From: Bacteroidales bacterium
GTDB lineage: Bacteria > Bacteroidota > Bacteroidia > Bacteroidales > F082
Reading direction: 5' to 3'
NCBI GenBank assembly: GCA_017427985.1
Contig: JAFRRS010000024.1
Coordinates: 1-64,000 of the forward strand
Length of the DNA: 64,000 nucleotides
The notes under the pieces are model-generated. The model did no database searches and was not told the origin of the DNA. It worked only from the letters and a program-made list of their open reading frames with translations. Positions 50,581 to 60,625 of this stretch are shown piece by piece. A program made the translations under genes and the position numbers. Each line of letters starts with the position of its first letter. The stretch's first letter is position 1.

Positions 50581-52575
50581 ATGAATGATTTTCAAAAAGA
50601 AATACTTGCTGGCATTCCGGAACAGCTGCCAGAAGTAAAAGAATACGACAAGAGCATCAACCATGCCCCGAAACGTAAGGACATTTTGACGAAGGAGCAG
50701 AAAAGACTGGCATTGAAGAACGCTCTCCGTTATTTCCCAGAGAGGCTTCATGCGCAGCTCGCGCCTGAGTTTTATGAGGAACTGGAAAAATACGGCCGCA
50801 TCTACATGTACCGTTACCGTCCTTCGTACAAGATGTACGCCCGTCCGATTGACGAATATCCTGCGAAATGCCGTCAGGCTGCTGCCATCATGCTGATGAT
50901 TCAGAACAACTTGGATCCTGCAGTGGCACAGCATCCGCATGAGTTGATTATCTACGGTGGCAACGGCGCTATCTTCCAGAACTGGGCACAGTACCGTCTC
51001 GTGATGCAGTACCTCGCCAACATGACCGAAGAGCAGACTTTGGTGATGTATTCTGGTCATCCAATGGGCTTGTTCCCATCGCACAAAGAGGCTCCGCGCG
51101 TCATCGTCACCAACGGCATGATGATTCCAAACTATTCAAAACCAGACGATTGGGAACGTTTCAACGCACTCGGCGTGACACAATACGGCCAGATGACAGC
51201 AGGTTCGTACATGTACATCGGACCACAAGGCATCGTGCACGGCACCACAATCACTGTTTTGAACGCTTCACGTAAGCAAGGCGGCACACCAGCTGGCAAG
51301 CTGTTCATCACAGCAGGTCTCGGCGGCATGTCGGGTGCTCAGCCAAAGGCTGGCAACATCGCTGGCGTGGTGTCAATCACAGCGGAAATCAACCCTGCAG
51401 CGGCACAGAAACGCTACAACCAGGGCTGGGTCGATGAGATTCACGAGAATCTTGACGAGCTGTTTGAAAAAGTGAACGACGCCCGCGCAAAGAAAATCGC
51501 ACGTTCGTTCGCATACCAAGGCAACGTCGTCGACCTGTGGGAATATGCAGCAGAAAAAGGCATCCAAGTTGACCTTGGCTCTGACCAGACATCGTTGCAC
51601 AACCCATTCGCAGGCGGATATTATCCAGTAGGCTATTCATTGGAAGAGTCAAAGAAGATGATGGCAGAAGAGCCGGCGAAATTCAAAGACGCGGTTTACG
51701 CTTCGTTGCGCCGTCACGTGGCAGCCGTCAACAAGCTGACAGCCAAGGGAATGTATTTCTTCGACTACGGCAACGCCTTCCTGCTTGAAAGCAGCCGCGC
51801 AGGAGCAGATATCTTGAAAGAAGACGGCAAGTTCCGTTATCCTTCATACGTCCAGGACATCATGGGACCGATGTATTTCGACTACGGCTTCGGTCCGTTC
51901 AGATGGGTCTGCACATCAGGAAAACCTGAGGATTTGCAGGTCACCGACGACATCGCGTGCAAGGTTTTGGAAGACATCGCGAAGTCATCACCGAAGGAGA
52001 TTCAGCAGCAGATGCACGACAACATACAGTGGATCAAGGGCGCACAGGCGAACCACCTCGTCGTTGGCTCGCAGGCACGTATCCTCTATGCCGACTGCGA
52101 AGGACGCACCAAGATCGCTGCCGAGTTCAACAAAGCCATCGCTGACGGCCGCCTTACAGCGCCCGTCGTTCTTGGTCGCGACCACCACGACGTTTCCGGC
52201 ACCGACTCACCGTTCCGTGAGACATCTAACATCTACGACGGCTCATCGTTCACAGCCGACATGGCGGTTCAGAACGTCATCGGCGACGGATTCCGCGGTG
52301 CCACATGGGTCTCTATCCACAACGGCGGCGGCGTAGGCTGGGGCGAGGTCATCAACGGAGGCTTCGGCATGGTTCTCGACGGCACTCCTGAGGCTGACAG
52401 ACGTCTGCACTGCATGCTCCACTGGGACGTGAACAACGGTATCGCGCGCCGCAGCTGGGCTCGCAACGAACCAGCCATGTTCGCCATCAAACGCGCCATG
52501 GAGGTCGAGCCGAGATTAAAAGTCACGATGCCAAACATCGCAAGTGACGAAATGATTGCAAATATTGTTAAATAA
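50581..52575 (+). CDS. hutU: Urocanate hydratase
   Basis: An NAD+-dependent enzyme that hydrates urocanate to imidazolone propionate, the second step of histidine breakdown. At 664 residues it belongs to the long form found in Bacteroidota rather than the 555-residue proteobacterial form. Recognisable are YGGNGAIFQNW (about 122), MYSGHPMGLFPSH (about 160), TAGSYMYIGPQGIVHGTT (about 203), GLGGMSGAQPKAG and the late GRDHHDVSGTDSPFRET. No other hut gene is in the window. Confidence 0.95.
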   Translation: MNDFQKEILAGIPEQLPEVKEYDKSINHAPKRKDILTKEQKRLALKNALRYFPERLHAQLAPEFYEELEKYGRIYMYRYRPSYKMYARPIDEYPAKCRQAAAIMLMIQNNLDPAVAQHPHELIIYGGNGAIFQNWAQYRLVMQYLANMTEEQTLVMYSGHPMGLFPSHKEAPRVIVTNGMMIPNYSKPDDWERFNALGVTQYGQMTAGSYMYIGPQGIVHGTTITVLNASRKQGGTPAGKLFITAGLGGMSGAQPKAGNIAGVVSITAEINPAAAQKRYNQGWVDEIHENLDELFEKVNDARAKKIARSFAYQGNVVDLWEYAAEKGIQVDLGSDQTSLHNPFAGGYYPVGYSLEESKKMMAEEPAKFKDAVYASLRRHVAAVNKLTAKGMYFFDYGNAFLLESSRAGADILKEDGKFRYPSYVQDIMGPMYFDYGFGPFRWVCTSGKPEDLQVTDDIACKVLEDIAKSSPKEIQQQMHDNIQWIKGAQANHLVVGSQARILYADCEGRTKIAAEFNKAIADGRLTAPVVLGRDHHDVSGTDSPFRETSNIYDGSSFTADMAVQNVIGDGFRGATWVSIHNGGGVGWGEVINGGFGMVLDGTPEADRRLHCMLHWDVNNGIARRSWARNEPAMFAIKRAMEVEPRLKVTMPNIASDEMIANIVK

Positions 52576-52592
52576 TCTTAAAAATAATACGT

Positions 52593-53324
52593 ATGAAAAA
52601 AGCATTCTTAGCATTAGCATTAATCGTGTCGGTAATGGCATTATCGGCACAGAGCTACACAGTTACAGACCCAGAGGGCACAGCAGTTGAAAGCGGTGCC
52701 ACTTATAACGTCTACGGCTTGGGTAATGACTGGGGCGAGCTTAGCATCGAATTCAATGTCACAGCAAATGAAAACGTCCGTCTCATCGGCGAGAAAGTCG
52801 AAAACAACGTAATTGAAGGAACATCAAATTACTTCTGCTGGGGACAGTGCCTCTCTCCTACAATTTTTATTTCAGACCCATTCCAGATGGAGCCCCAACA
52901 GTCAGAGGTTTTCAGCATGCATTTCATTGCCGATGACTACATGACAGTTTTAAGTATGGAGCAAAGCATGACCTACTACCTTTACGAGCCCAGCAATCCT
53001 GATGACAAATTCGTTATCAACGTCATCTTCAAGTATTCAATGGATGGTGTCAACGACATCAATGCTGTTGAGGAATTCAGCAACGCCTACCCAATGCCGG
53101 CAAGCAGCGTCGTCAACTTCGACTACAGCTTCAATTCAAGCGTGAACAGCGCTATGATTGCCATTTACAACATGATGGGACAGGAAGTCATGCGCAGCGA
53201 AATCAGCGGAATGAGCGGCAGACACAGCCTCAACATCAGCGACCTCGCTGACGGAGTTTATTTCTACAGCCTCATCGTAAACGGCGTTGTGGAAAAATCC
53301 AACAAACTGATTGTCAGACGTTAA
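52593..53324 (+). CDS. Small secreted protein with T9SS type A sorting domain
   Basis: A 243-residue protein with a signal peptide (1-20) and a unique 140-residue region of unknown fold. A C-terminal T9SS domain follows: AYPMPASSVVNFDYS, MIAIYNMMGQEVM, DLADGVYFYSLIVNG, KLIVRR. It starts 18 nt after hutU, yet nothing links it functionally to histidine use. A cargo of the T9SS, surface-anchored or released. Confidence 0.8.
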   Translation: MKKAFLALALIVSVMALSAQSYTVTDPEGTAVESGATYNVYGLGNDWGELSIEFNVTANENVRLIGEKVENNVIEGTSNYFCWGQCLSPTIFISDPFQMEPQQSEVFSMHFIADDYMTVLSMEQSMTYYLYEPSNPDDKFVINVIFKYSMDGVNDINAVEEFSNAYPMPASSVVNFDYSFNSSVNSAMIAIYNMMGQEVMRSEISGMSGRHSLNISDLADGVYFYSLIVNGVVEKSNKLIVRR

Positions 53325-53339
53325 TTAAGACGTTAAGGT

Positions 53340-54995
53340 TTATTTCACATAACGGACGAGGCGAACACTTCGTCCGTTTTTTCTTACATACCACGTGGCT
53401 GGCATAATGTTGCCTTCTGTGAAAAACATATAGTAAGCGCCAGTGCCACTGACTGACGTGGATGACCAATAATGACCGTCGTAACCGACATATTTTATTG
53501 ACGTTCCGCGACGCATACCAGCAGAAGGGAGGAACACCGCGCCATTAGCCTCGAGTTTCTCATTCCAAGATACTTGCGATACCTTGTTATCGCTGAAACT
53601 TGCTTCATAGCTGTTTACATTTTTAAGGAAAAACTTCCCGGGGTCCCAGTCGTCAGGAAAGAGTATCACACCTTTCACGCCATTCACAGTGGCTTTCACA
53701 AATCTCATCGCAAAACGAGTGATTCGCTCATCAAACAAATAAGTCCACTCATCTCCCGAGAGCGTGTACCAGCTCCTGCCATCTTCATCTGGAAGGTTGT
53801 TTCCCCAATCGTTGAAATCTTTGTAATCGCTGTTTTCATCAGAAGTTTTTGTGGGATCGTCGCCAGTGCCATATCCGAAAAGGTCAATCCAACCGCTGTA
53901 ACTTGGCGAGATGCTTCCGTTGTCCTTGCCAATAATGTCCCACTGATGCTCAGCAAAACGCCAGGTGTTTGTTGAAGGCTGATATTGCAGATTGCCCTTT
54001 GAAAACTGCACTTTCGTGTTAGCGTCGATTGAAAAGACGCCTTTGCAAGCCTGAATCGTCATCGCGGCAGGAACTGTTTGATTTTTAGGAGTTTGATTAT
54101 TAGCAATTTGATTACCAGAAGACTGATTATTAGGCTTTTGAGAAATGACAGGTTCAACAAAGTTTTTGTCTTTTACAAGATTAATATTCTCAAGACTTTT
54201 GTTCACTTCACCTGTTTTTATGGTAATCATCTCCGCAAAGTTCTCATATCCAGTTTTTCTCAGTTCAACAACATGTATCCCTGGTTTTATCTTCTTCATC
54301 TGGTACGGAGTGACGCCAGTTTTCACCTCATCGATAAAGATATCAGCGCCAGAAGGCTCGGTTTTTATTGTGACATATCCGAAATTCGGCTTCAATTCAA
54401 CAAGTTTTTCAATCTTTTCGGTTTTGTCGGTTTTAATCATGTCTTCTTCGGGGATATAATCCTCACAAACCACCTTGTAACGGTGCTCGCTCCCCACTGA
54501 CACGGCAGCGCTTCCATATCCAGTCCCGACTTTCTTGCCGTCGATAAAAATCTCGGCTGTCGTAGGAATGGCGTTAATCACCAAAGTGGCGGTTTCCATT
54601 CCAATCGTCAGTTCATAAACCTTGCCTGCCTCGAGCTGATAAGGTAGTCTAAAGACGTAGTCGCCCATGTATTTTATTGTCAGTTCGCCGTTTTTCCTTG
54701 ACGAGACGTGCAGAAGCCATTGCCCGTTTTTGAAAACCATGTGAGTTATCTCTATTCCGTTCGGAACAAAAATGAATTTCTGCATCAAATCCTCCTCAAA
54801 ACCCACGGCTTTCACCTTGATACGGCAAATCGGGTTGCTGTCAAAGTCGGTCCACGACCTCTTCGGAATCTGCTCCATGTCGATCAACTCGTTCGATTTC
54901 TGCATGAAATCCTTATAGACCAAAGGCGAAGTGTTCTGCGAAAACGCTGATAATGCAAGGAATAACGTTAAAAATGGCAATAAAAATCTTTTCAT
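53340..54995 (-). CDS. Secreted PEGA-domain protein with a sulfatase-modifying/FISUMP-like C-terminus
   Basis: A 551-residue protein with a signal peptide (about 1-20). Two PEGA repeats are seen at about 155-210 (AEIFIDGKKVGTGYGS) and 212-270 (GADIFIDEVKTGVTPYQMKK). An Asn/Gln-rich linker (about 285-315) follows. The C-terminal domain of about 230 residues (VQFSKGNLQYQPSTNTWRFA, WYTLSGDEWTYLFDER) is of a type that is common in Bacteroidales surface proteins and resembles the FISUMP/formylglycine-enzyme-like fold. The function is unknown. It has a promoter box TATTTTTG at 55015-55022 on the minus strand. Confidence 0.7.
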   Translation of the reverse strand: MKRFLLPFLTLFLALSAFSQNTSPLVYKDFMQKSNELIDMEQIPKRSWTDFDSNPICRIKVKAVGFEEDLMQKFIFVPNGIEITHMVFKNGQWLLHVSSRKNGELTIKYMGDYVFRLPYQLEAGKVYELTIGMETATLVINAIPTTAEIFIDGKKVGTGYGSAAVSVGSEHRYKVVCEDYIPEEDMIKTDKTEKIEKLVELKPNFGYVTIKTEPSGADIFIDEVKTGVTPYQMKKIKPGIHVVELRKTGYENFAEMITIKTGEVNKSLENINLVKDKNFVEPVISQKPNNQSSGNQIANNQTPKNQTVPAAMTIQACKGVFSIDANTKVQFSKGNLQYQPSTNTWRFAEHQWDIIGKDNGSISPSYSGWIDLFGYGTGDDPTKTSDENSDYKDFNDWGNNLPDEDGRSWYTLSGDEWTYLFDERITRFAMRFVKATVNGVKGVILFPDDWDPGKFFLKNVNSYEASFSDNKVSQVSWNEKLEANGAVFLPSAGMRRGTSIKYVGYDGHYWSSTSVSGTGAYYMFFTEGNIMPATWYVRKNGRSVRLVRYVK

Positions 54996-55043
54996 AATTC
55001 GATAATAATGGCTGCAAAAATATGAAATTTTTTTCAGAACAAC

Positions 55044-55185
55044 AAATTTTATTGAGACACCTCTCTTCGTCCGGAATGACAGGGGAAAATCCTGTAAATT
55101 TTGTAAATCATATAAATCTTGTTAATCATGTCTTAAAAACATCCTGTCTAAAAAAACGTAGAGACGCACTGTCGTGCGTCTCTAC
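55044..55185. repeat. Short-repeat region with period-9 units and a GTAGAGACG palindrome
   Basis: The interval between the PEGA gene and rny carries a GGAATGACAGG fragment, then about four copies of a 9-nt unit (TGTAAATTT, TGTAAATCA, TATAAATCT, TGTTAATCA; 55093-55128). The palindrome GTAGAGACGCAC..GTGCGTCTCTAC follows (55158-55185). No gene is seen. Confidence 0.65.
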
Positions 55186-55209
55186 AGGGTTTGTGTGTTT
55201 GTCGCGTTG

Positions 55210-56778
55210 TTATTTTGCGAACTGCACCGCTCTTGTCTCCCTGATGACAGTGATTTTTATCTGTCCAGGGTACGTCATCTCGGTCTGGATCTGGCGTGAG
55301 AGGTCGTATGCGATGCTGTCGGCTTCCTGGTCGCTGACCTTGTCGGCGCCCACGATGACGCGGAGCTCACGACCTGCTTGGATAGCGTAGGTCTTCACGA
55401 CGCCAGGATATGACAATGCCATCTTCTCGAGTTTGTTCAAACGCTGGATGTAAGCCTCCACCACCTCGCGGCGTGCGCCCGGACGTGCACCGGAGATAGC
55501 GTCGCACACCTGAACTATAGGCGCGATAAGCGATTCCATCTCTATCTCGTCGTGGTGAGCACCGATAGCGTTGCATACTTCGGCTTTCTCCTTGTATTTC
55601 TCAGCGGTCTTCATACCGAGGATTGCATGTGGAAGCTCCTCCTCGTTGTCAGCCACCTTGCCGATATCGTGAAGCAGACCTGCACGTTTCGCGACTTTGG
55701 TGTTGAGACCGAGCTCAGCAGCCATAGTGGCGCAGAGTTTCGCCGTCTCGATGGAGTGCTGCAGCAGGTTCTGTCCGTATGACGAACGGTACTTCATCCT
55801 ACCAATCATCTTGATAAGTTCAGGCGCAAGGTTATGTATGCCGAGGTCAATGACGGTGCGTTTACCTGTCTCGATAATCTCCTGTTCAACCTGTTTCTCG
55901 ACTTTCTTCACCACTTCCTCGATACGTGCCGGGTGGATTCGACCGTCGGTCACGAGTTTCTGAAGTGAGAGACGTGCAATCTCACGGCGAATCGGGTCAA
56001 AGCCTGAGAGAAGGATGGCGTCAGGGCTGTCGTCGATGATGATTTCAACGCCTGTGAGTGATTCGAGAGCACGGATGTTACGTCCTTCACGACCGATGAT
56101 ACGACCCTTAATCTCGTCATTTTCAATGTTAAACACCGAAACGGTGTTCTCGATTGCATGTTCAGACGCTGTTCTCTGGATAGTCTCAAGAACGATTTTC
56201 TTCGCGTCCTGGTTAGCCGACATCTTGGCTTCCTCCACGATTTCCTTTGCGAGAATCATAGCCTCGGCGCGTGCCTCGTCTTTAACGGCTTCCTTGAGTT
56301 GTTCTTTCGCCTCGCTCACTGTAAGACCGGAGATGGATTCAAGCATCTTTTTCTGTTCCTCGTGAATCTTGTCGAGTTCAGCCTGGCGTTTTGTGAGGTT
56401 TTCCTGCTGAGTTGTGAGTGTCTGCTGCTGTTTGTTCAGCTCGTTTGCCTTACGGTTCAGTTCCTCATTGCGCTGGTTCACCTGTTGTTGCTGCTGTTGA
56501 ACCCTTGTCTCCACCTTTTGCAGCTCGCGTTTTTTCTCGTTTGTCTCCTTCTCGTAATCCGATTTCATCTGAAGGAACTTCTCTTTTGCCTGAAGAATCT
56601 TGTCTTTCTTGATCACTTCGCCTTTTTCTTTTGCTTCCTCAAGCAGCTGGTGGCTTTTTCTTGTCAAAGCTTTACGCATTATGGTTGTCGCCAACAGCAC
56701 ACCGATACCAGCGCCCACCAGGACGCCGATTACTGCGTAAATGATAATGCTCGTTGTGGTTAATTCTAGTAAAACCAT
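55210..56778 (-). CDS. rny: Ribonuclease Y
   Basis: A 522-residue membrane-anchored endoribonuclease. An N-terminal helix (about 10-30) is followed by a long Gln/Glu/Lys-rich coiled coil (35-190). Next are the KH domain ([20 protein letters not shown], about 215-250) and the HD domain with HSIETAKLC and HDIGKVADN (about 335-370). Length and domain order match RNase Y. It is next to 6S RNA and zapA on the same strand. Confidence 0.95.
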   Translation of the reverse strand: MVLLELTTTSIIIYAVIGVLVGAGIGVLLATTIMRKALTRKSHQLLEEAKEKGEVIKKDKILQAKEKFLQMKSDYEKETNEKKRELQKVETRVQQQQQQVNQRNEELNRKANELNKQQQTLTTQQENLTKRQAELDKIHEEQKKMLESISGLTVSEAKEQLKEAVKDEARAEAMILAKEIVEEAKMSANQDAKKIVLETIQRTASEHAIENTVSVFNIENDEIKGRIIGREGRNIRALESLTGVEIIIDDSPDAILLSGFDPIRREIARLSLQKLVTDGRIHPARIEEVVKKVEKQVEQEIIETGKRTVIDLGIHNLAPELIKMIGRMKYRSSYGQNLLQHSIETAKLCATMAAELGLNTKVAKRAGLLHDIGKVADNEEELPHAILGMKTAEKYKEKAEVCNAIGAHHDEIEMESLIAPIVQVCDAISGARPGARREVVEAYIQRLNKLEKMALSYPGVVKTYAIQAGRELRVIVGADKVSDQEADSIAYDLSRQIQTEMTYPGQIKITVIRETRAVQFAK

Positions 56779-56811
56779 TTTTTAATTAAAGATTTTACTC
56801 TTCCGCGAAAA

Positions 56812-57000
56812 GAAAAAAATCTGTCTGCCCAAAGGGATCGTAAACCCTTGTATATCACGCTTATGGCTGCCACGATACGCAAACGTCCACTGGCGTTAAA
56901 GCTCCTCTCTCGAGGATGAGGCCTGTTTTTGTACCCATGAGTCAACCGGTTATTTGTTATTATTGTTAAGGTTACATCATGCGACGGACAGACAGATAGT
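56812..57000 (-). ncRNA. ssrS: 6S RNA
   Basis: The 224-bp gap between zapA and rny holds a rod-like RNA. The closing stem is ATCTGTCTG with CAGACAGAT (56989-56997 with 56819-56827), followed on the minus strand by a T-run (56812-56818). The total is about 185 nt, the 6S length, with an internal bubble around GTACAAAAACAGG and its partner strand. Location beside zapA is the classic ssrS position in many bacteria. 6S binds RNA polymerase by mimicking an open promoter. Identified by location and fold, not by alignment. Confidence 0.75.
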
Positions 57001-57002
57001 TC

Positions 57003-57296
57003 TTACAAGTTTTCAGTCAACAATTCATCGATAACATCAAGTTGTTTGTCAAGATATTGATCTTTGAAGGCGGAGTCTTTCTCATATTTCACCACGGTTG
57101 TCGCGAACTGGATGCACGCCATCGAGACCAGTGACAGATAATCCTTATCTGTGTACACGCTCTTATACTCCTTTACCCGTTCGTTTATCAGCTCTGCGGC
57201 TCTTCTAACCTTCTCCTCATCAGCCTTGTCAATAGTCAGACGGTAATTGCGTTCAGCAACATTGATATTAATTCTTATCTCATCACTCTCGCTCAT
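57003..57296 (-). CDS. zapA: Cell division protein ZapA
   Basis: A 97-residue FtsZ-ring stabiliser. It begins with INVAERNYRLTIDKADEEKVRRAAELIN (cut here to INVAERNYRL..AAELIN), the ZapA N-terminal domain, and continues as a coiled coil (LVSMACIQFATTVVKYE). The size and the adjacent 6S RNA fit. It is 15 nt from a second small coiled-coil gene. Confidence 0.9.
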   Translation of the reverse strand: MSESDEIRININVAERNYRLTIDKADEEKVRRAAELINERVKEYKSVYTDKDYLSLVSMACIQFATTVVKYEKDSAFKDQYLDKQLDVIDELLTENL

Positions 57297-57311
57297 CGTC
57301 GTCTGTTTTTA

Positions 57312-57605
57312 TTACTGTTCAGCGTTCAATATCGCAACACATTGATCTATTTCCTTTACCAATGCCTTGATCAACTGCCTACTATTTTCAATTTCCTTCT
57401 CGTTTCCGAGTGCGTTAACAATAGTTGTTTTATTTATTTTATCTTTCAATTCCGTGTTCTCCTCCTGAAGAATCTCAATTCTCAACTGAAGTTCCTCATT
57501 CTGTTGAACAAGCTCGCTGTTTTTCTCAATAAGTTGATTCTTAAGCGATATGAGCTTTCTTAACTTCAACTCGATTTCCGAAAGTCTAACACTTAAATCA
57601 GCCAT
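57312..57605 (-). CDS. Small coiled-coil protein, possible ZapB-like partner
   Basis: A 97-residue protein, almost wholly predicted coiled coil (heptads of L/I from LSEIELKLRKLISLKNQLIE through LKDKINKTTIV). It lies 15 nt upstream of zapA on the same strand. Bacteroidota often carry such a gene before zapA, and ZapB is a small coiled-coil division protein. Sequence homology cannot be shown by eye, so this is inferred from size and location. Confidence 0.65.
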   Translation of the reverse strand: MADLSVRLSEIELKLRKLISLKNQLIEKNSELVQQNEELQLRIEILQEENTELKDKINKTTIVNALGNEKEIENSRQLIKALVKEIDQCVAILNAEQ

Positions 57606-57676
57606 TTCCTTTTACAGTTTGCCTTAGAATTTTGCCACAAAGATAAGAATAATTATCGCATCGCGCAAACTTTTTT

Positions 57677-58930
57677 TTAAAAAATTTTCGAAGCAGTGAA
57701 AATACGGCATTTCAAGCACTTACGTTTTTTGCAATAATTGTTGTAAAGATGCAGCAACGCCTGTGTTTGCTGGGCATTCTCAACATTAACCCCCATTTTC
57801 CCGAATTGTCTTATAACAAGATTATCCTCAGGTTCCATAATATCAAGCAGTCCAAGGCTTCTGTTTTTCAGTTCCTGATTGTCGCGATAAATGCCATAGC
57901 TGAACAGCGCAGGAACTACCGCATTGATAATCAGTGAATCAACAGCAGTGGTGCCGAGCGATTTATTACTCTCTTTTGACGGCTTGTCGAACAGAAAATG
58001 TGTCCTCCAATACTCATTGACTTCCACATTAAAAAATTTCCTAAAAGCCGACAAATCTTTGAGTTCCAACAACTTTGAAAAAACGGGTTCGCGGCATCTT
58101 ACCAACGACGCCGTCTGCGCCAGTCGTATCGTAGGGAAATTTGGCGGTCGCAGTCTCAAAAACTTCCAATACGCCATTGGCATCGTCACAAGATTAAACT
58201 TCGACTTCAATATCTTGTATTCACTCTGGAGAAGAACAGGGTAGCTGTCAACAAAATCCCGCTCAAGAAACCCAGCGCAGCCGAAAAACATCGCCTCGAT
58301 CTGCATAGCATTGTCGATATGCTTCCGCAAAACCCGAAGCGGCAAAATCTTCGACAACCGCTCGAAAGCCTCATTGTTGACTTTCAATCCCGAATAACGC
58401 ATAAGTCGTTGATACATGGTCTCTTCCCAGTCATAATTGTTCACCGCAAGTTTCGCAAAGACATCTTTCACTTCCGCCTCGAGACGTTCAACCACAATAC
58501 GCTCAAGCCACGAAAGCCACGTGAATTGCTGTATCTCAGCAATCAACTTCTCACACGGCACCCACAACCTTGACTTCAAGAAACCTTCATACTTCTCGTA
58601 AATGCCCCAGTCAAATTTTCCGGACACCTCAACCGTAGGCAAAGAAAGACGTTTATCATCATTGTGATACACGACATGCAGAATCACATTTTTGTACGCC
58701 TCATCATCCTGATGTCCATGACGGAACCAGTCAGACGCATTAACATGAATCTCCACATGCCCCACCCACAATGTGTGACCAATACGGATGCGCGCATCAA
58801 GAAAATCAGGACCGGAATCGTAATTACGATTACCAACGGCTATCACACAAACAGGATCCCCGTCGCTTGTCACAAGATCCTTCGACAGCAACCTGTTCTC
58901 CCAGAGATAATATAAAAACTCTTCTTTCAT
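57677..58930 (-). CDS. DUF2851 family protein
   Basis: A 417-residue cytosolic protein of the DUF2851 family, which is conserved in Bacteroidota. The start MKEEFLYYLW is chosen over the upstream in-frame MQNQNH. Its opening EEFLYYLWENRLL, the RNYDSGPDFLDARIRIG stretch and GHVEIHVNASDWFRHGHQDD are the recognised signature of the family. The latter resembles a nuclease-like core with D/E/H residues, but no function is established. It is monocistronic. Confidence 0.85.
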   Translation of the reverse strand: MKEEFLYYLWENRLLSKDLVTSDGDPVCVIAVGNRNYDSGPDFLDARIRIGHTLWVGHVEIHVNASDWFRHGHQDDEAYKNVILHVVYHNDDKRLSLPTVEVSGKFDWGIYEKYEGFLKSRLWVPCEKLIAEIQQFTWLSWLERIVVERLEAEVKDVFAKLAVNNYDWEETMYQRLMRYSGLKVNNEAFERLSKILPLRVLRKHIDNAMQIEAMFFGCAGFLERDFVDSYPVLLQSEYKILKSKFNLVTMPMAYWKFLRLRPPNFPTIRLAQTASLVRCREPVFSKLLELKDLSAFRKFFNVEVNEYWRTHFLFDKPSKESNKSLGTTAVDSLIINAVVPALFSYGIYRDNQELKNRSLGLLDIMEPEDNLVIRQFGKMGVNVENAQQTQALLHLYNNYCKKRKCLKCRIFTASKIF

Positions 58931-59074
58931 AAAACAATGATTTTGGTTCTGCAAAAATATAGCTATAATAAAAAGGTGTCAAGAAAACTCGTGAAAATCT
59001 TCTTGATTTAGACACTTTTTAACACAATTTTCAGGATTCTGAAATAAATGTTAAGAAATTTTAAGATGCCGTCG

Positions 59075-60625
59075 CTATTTCAGCCCTTTGCACATGTAAA
59101 CAAAGACGTATTTCGCCGGTTTTCCGCATCGTTCAACAGCTATTGTGTCGCAAGGAATAATCTCATCGAAGCGATGTTCAAGATATTTTTCGGGAGCGTA
59201 ATAATCGGAACTTTCGTTCAAAAACCAATAATCCGAACCTTTATGAAGCCCTCCCCGATATTCATTTATCCACGTATATTTATGGATTTTATCCGTTCCA
59301 CGCAATCCGTACATATTGATTCCCAATGGATTAGCGACATAATAATCGAAATTCGCCATCGGAAACCACTGCAATCCGACCATGCCGTCACTCTCTTTCA
59401 TCACGCCTTCGTCAATCTTTTTTTGCCTGATTTCCTGAAAATCGTCTTTGATGGAGCGCCAGCCGTAAATTGTTGTGGTGAAATCACCTTCGCCGTAATA
59501 ACGCACCGAATTGGCACGTTCACCGAAACGCAACGGAACAACTCCTGTTTTTATCTCCAAAACGCCGAAAACCAACACGATAATCAGCAATGAAACAGTG
59601 GCCGTTATCGGCTTCGGCAATTTAATTATTCCATCATCAACAGATTGTTTATCAGCAAGATACGCCGCAGGAAAAATCAAAAGAAGCGAGAACGCCGGTG
59701 CCGACCAATGAGGCAGAATCGGGCGCATCAGAGAGAAAAACCAAAACACCGCAATGAACGGCAGCGCGAAACAAAGCAGAAGACGTCCGCTCGTTTGACC
59801 AATATACTTCTTTCCCTTGAAAAATGCCACTAATGCAATGATTATCAACACGTAATTGACAGGATTATTGTATCCAAACTCGCCAAAAATCTCCGCAAGG
59901 AAGTCAAGGGGCTGCAATTTTCCGAAAATGCTCACCCTGTCGCCATGGAAAGTAAAACTGATGAAATCGTTCTGCAGATTCCAAATCAAGACTGGAAGCA
60001 TACAGATGGCAGAAATCAATGCAGAAAGATACAAATATTTGTTTTTCAATTGTTTACGGTCAAAAAGCAACACATACAAACCGACGCCCGACCAGATGAA
60101 AACGGCAGAATATTTTGACAGAAGTGCCAAACCTGCGAAGAGACCAGCAAGCACGTAATGCTTAGCAGATTCCTCGGCTTCGCCTTGTAATGACAATAGG
60201 AAATAATAAATTGAAAGCAATGTGAACATCATCAACGGCGTGTCAGGCATGATGAAAATGCCAGTAATTATAAAGCAATACAGCGATGCGGTGTAGAGCA
60301 AAGCGGCGTAAAAGCCTGTCAGTTTGTTTTTCACCAAACAGCCGATCCTATATATAATATAGGTGTCGATTGTCATAAAGACTATTGACGACAATCGCAA
60401 TGCGAACTCGCTGTCAAACAACAAGTTAAGACTAAAAAGCTGCATCATCCAGCCAACCATGCTGGGATGGTCAAACTGGCTCCAGTCGGGATACATCGCG
60501 AAAGTCCAATAATACACCTCATCGTTGCCGAACTCTATGAAAGCCGCAAGGAATCCACGCACTAAAGCACTGATAATCAGCAGCCATGCAATGTATTTGT
60601 CGATTTTATTCTCCTGGATTCTCAT
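59075..60625 (-). CDS. GT39-type membrane glycosyltransferase (ArnT/PMT-like)
   Basis: A 516-residue integral membrane enzyme with about ten helices. The first luminal loop has FIEFGNDEVYYWTFAMYP (acidic DE motif, about 24-35) and HPSMVGWMMQLFSL, the signature of ArnT/PMT-type lipid-linked sugar transferases. A C-terminal periplasmic domain follows. Substrates are unknown. The start MRIQENK at 60625 is chosen over one 12 nt upstream. The 5' end overlaps the next upstream gene by 20 nt. Confidence 0.82.
   Translation of the reverse strand: MRIQENKIDKYIAWLLIISALVRGFLAAFIEFGNDEVYYWTFAMYPDWSQFDHPSMVGWMMQLFSLNLLFDSEFALRLSSIVFMTIDTYIIYRIGCLVKNKLTGFYAALLYTASLYCFIITGIFIMPDTPLMMFTLLSIYYFLLSLQGEAEESAKHYVLAGLFAGLALLSKYSAVFIWSGVGLYVLLFDRKQLKNKYLYLSALISAICMLPVLIWNLQNDFISFTFHGDRVSIFGKLQPLDFLAEIFGEFGYNNPVNYVLIIIALVAFFKGKKYIGQTSGRLLLCFALPFIAVFWFFSLMRPILPHWSAPAFSLLLIFPAAYLADKQSVDDGIIKLPKPITATVSLLIIVLVFGVLEIKTGVVPLRFGERANSVRYYGEGDFTTTIYGWRSIKDDFQEIRQKKIDEGVMKESDGMVGLQWFPMANFDYYVANPLGINMYGLRGTDKIHKYTWINEYRGGLHKGSDYWFLNESSDYYAPEKYLEHRFDEIIPCDTIAVERCGKPAKYVFVYMCKGLK

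Noticed and set aside
55093..55128. Possible CRISPR from short repeats
   Set aside because: The units are 9 nt, diverged, have no spacers and no cas genes nearby; this is a low-complexity repeat region.
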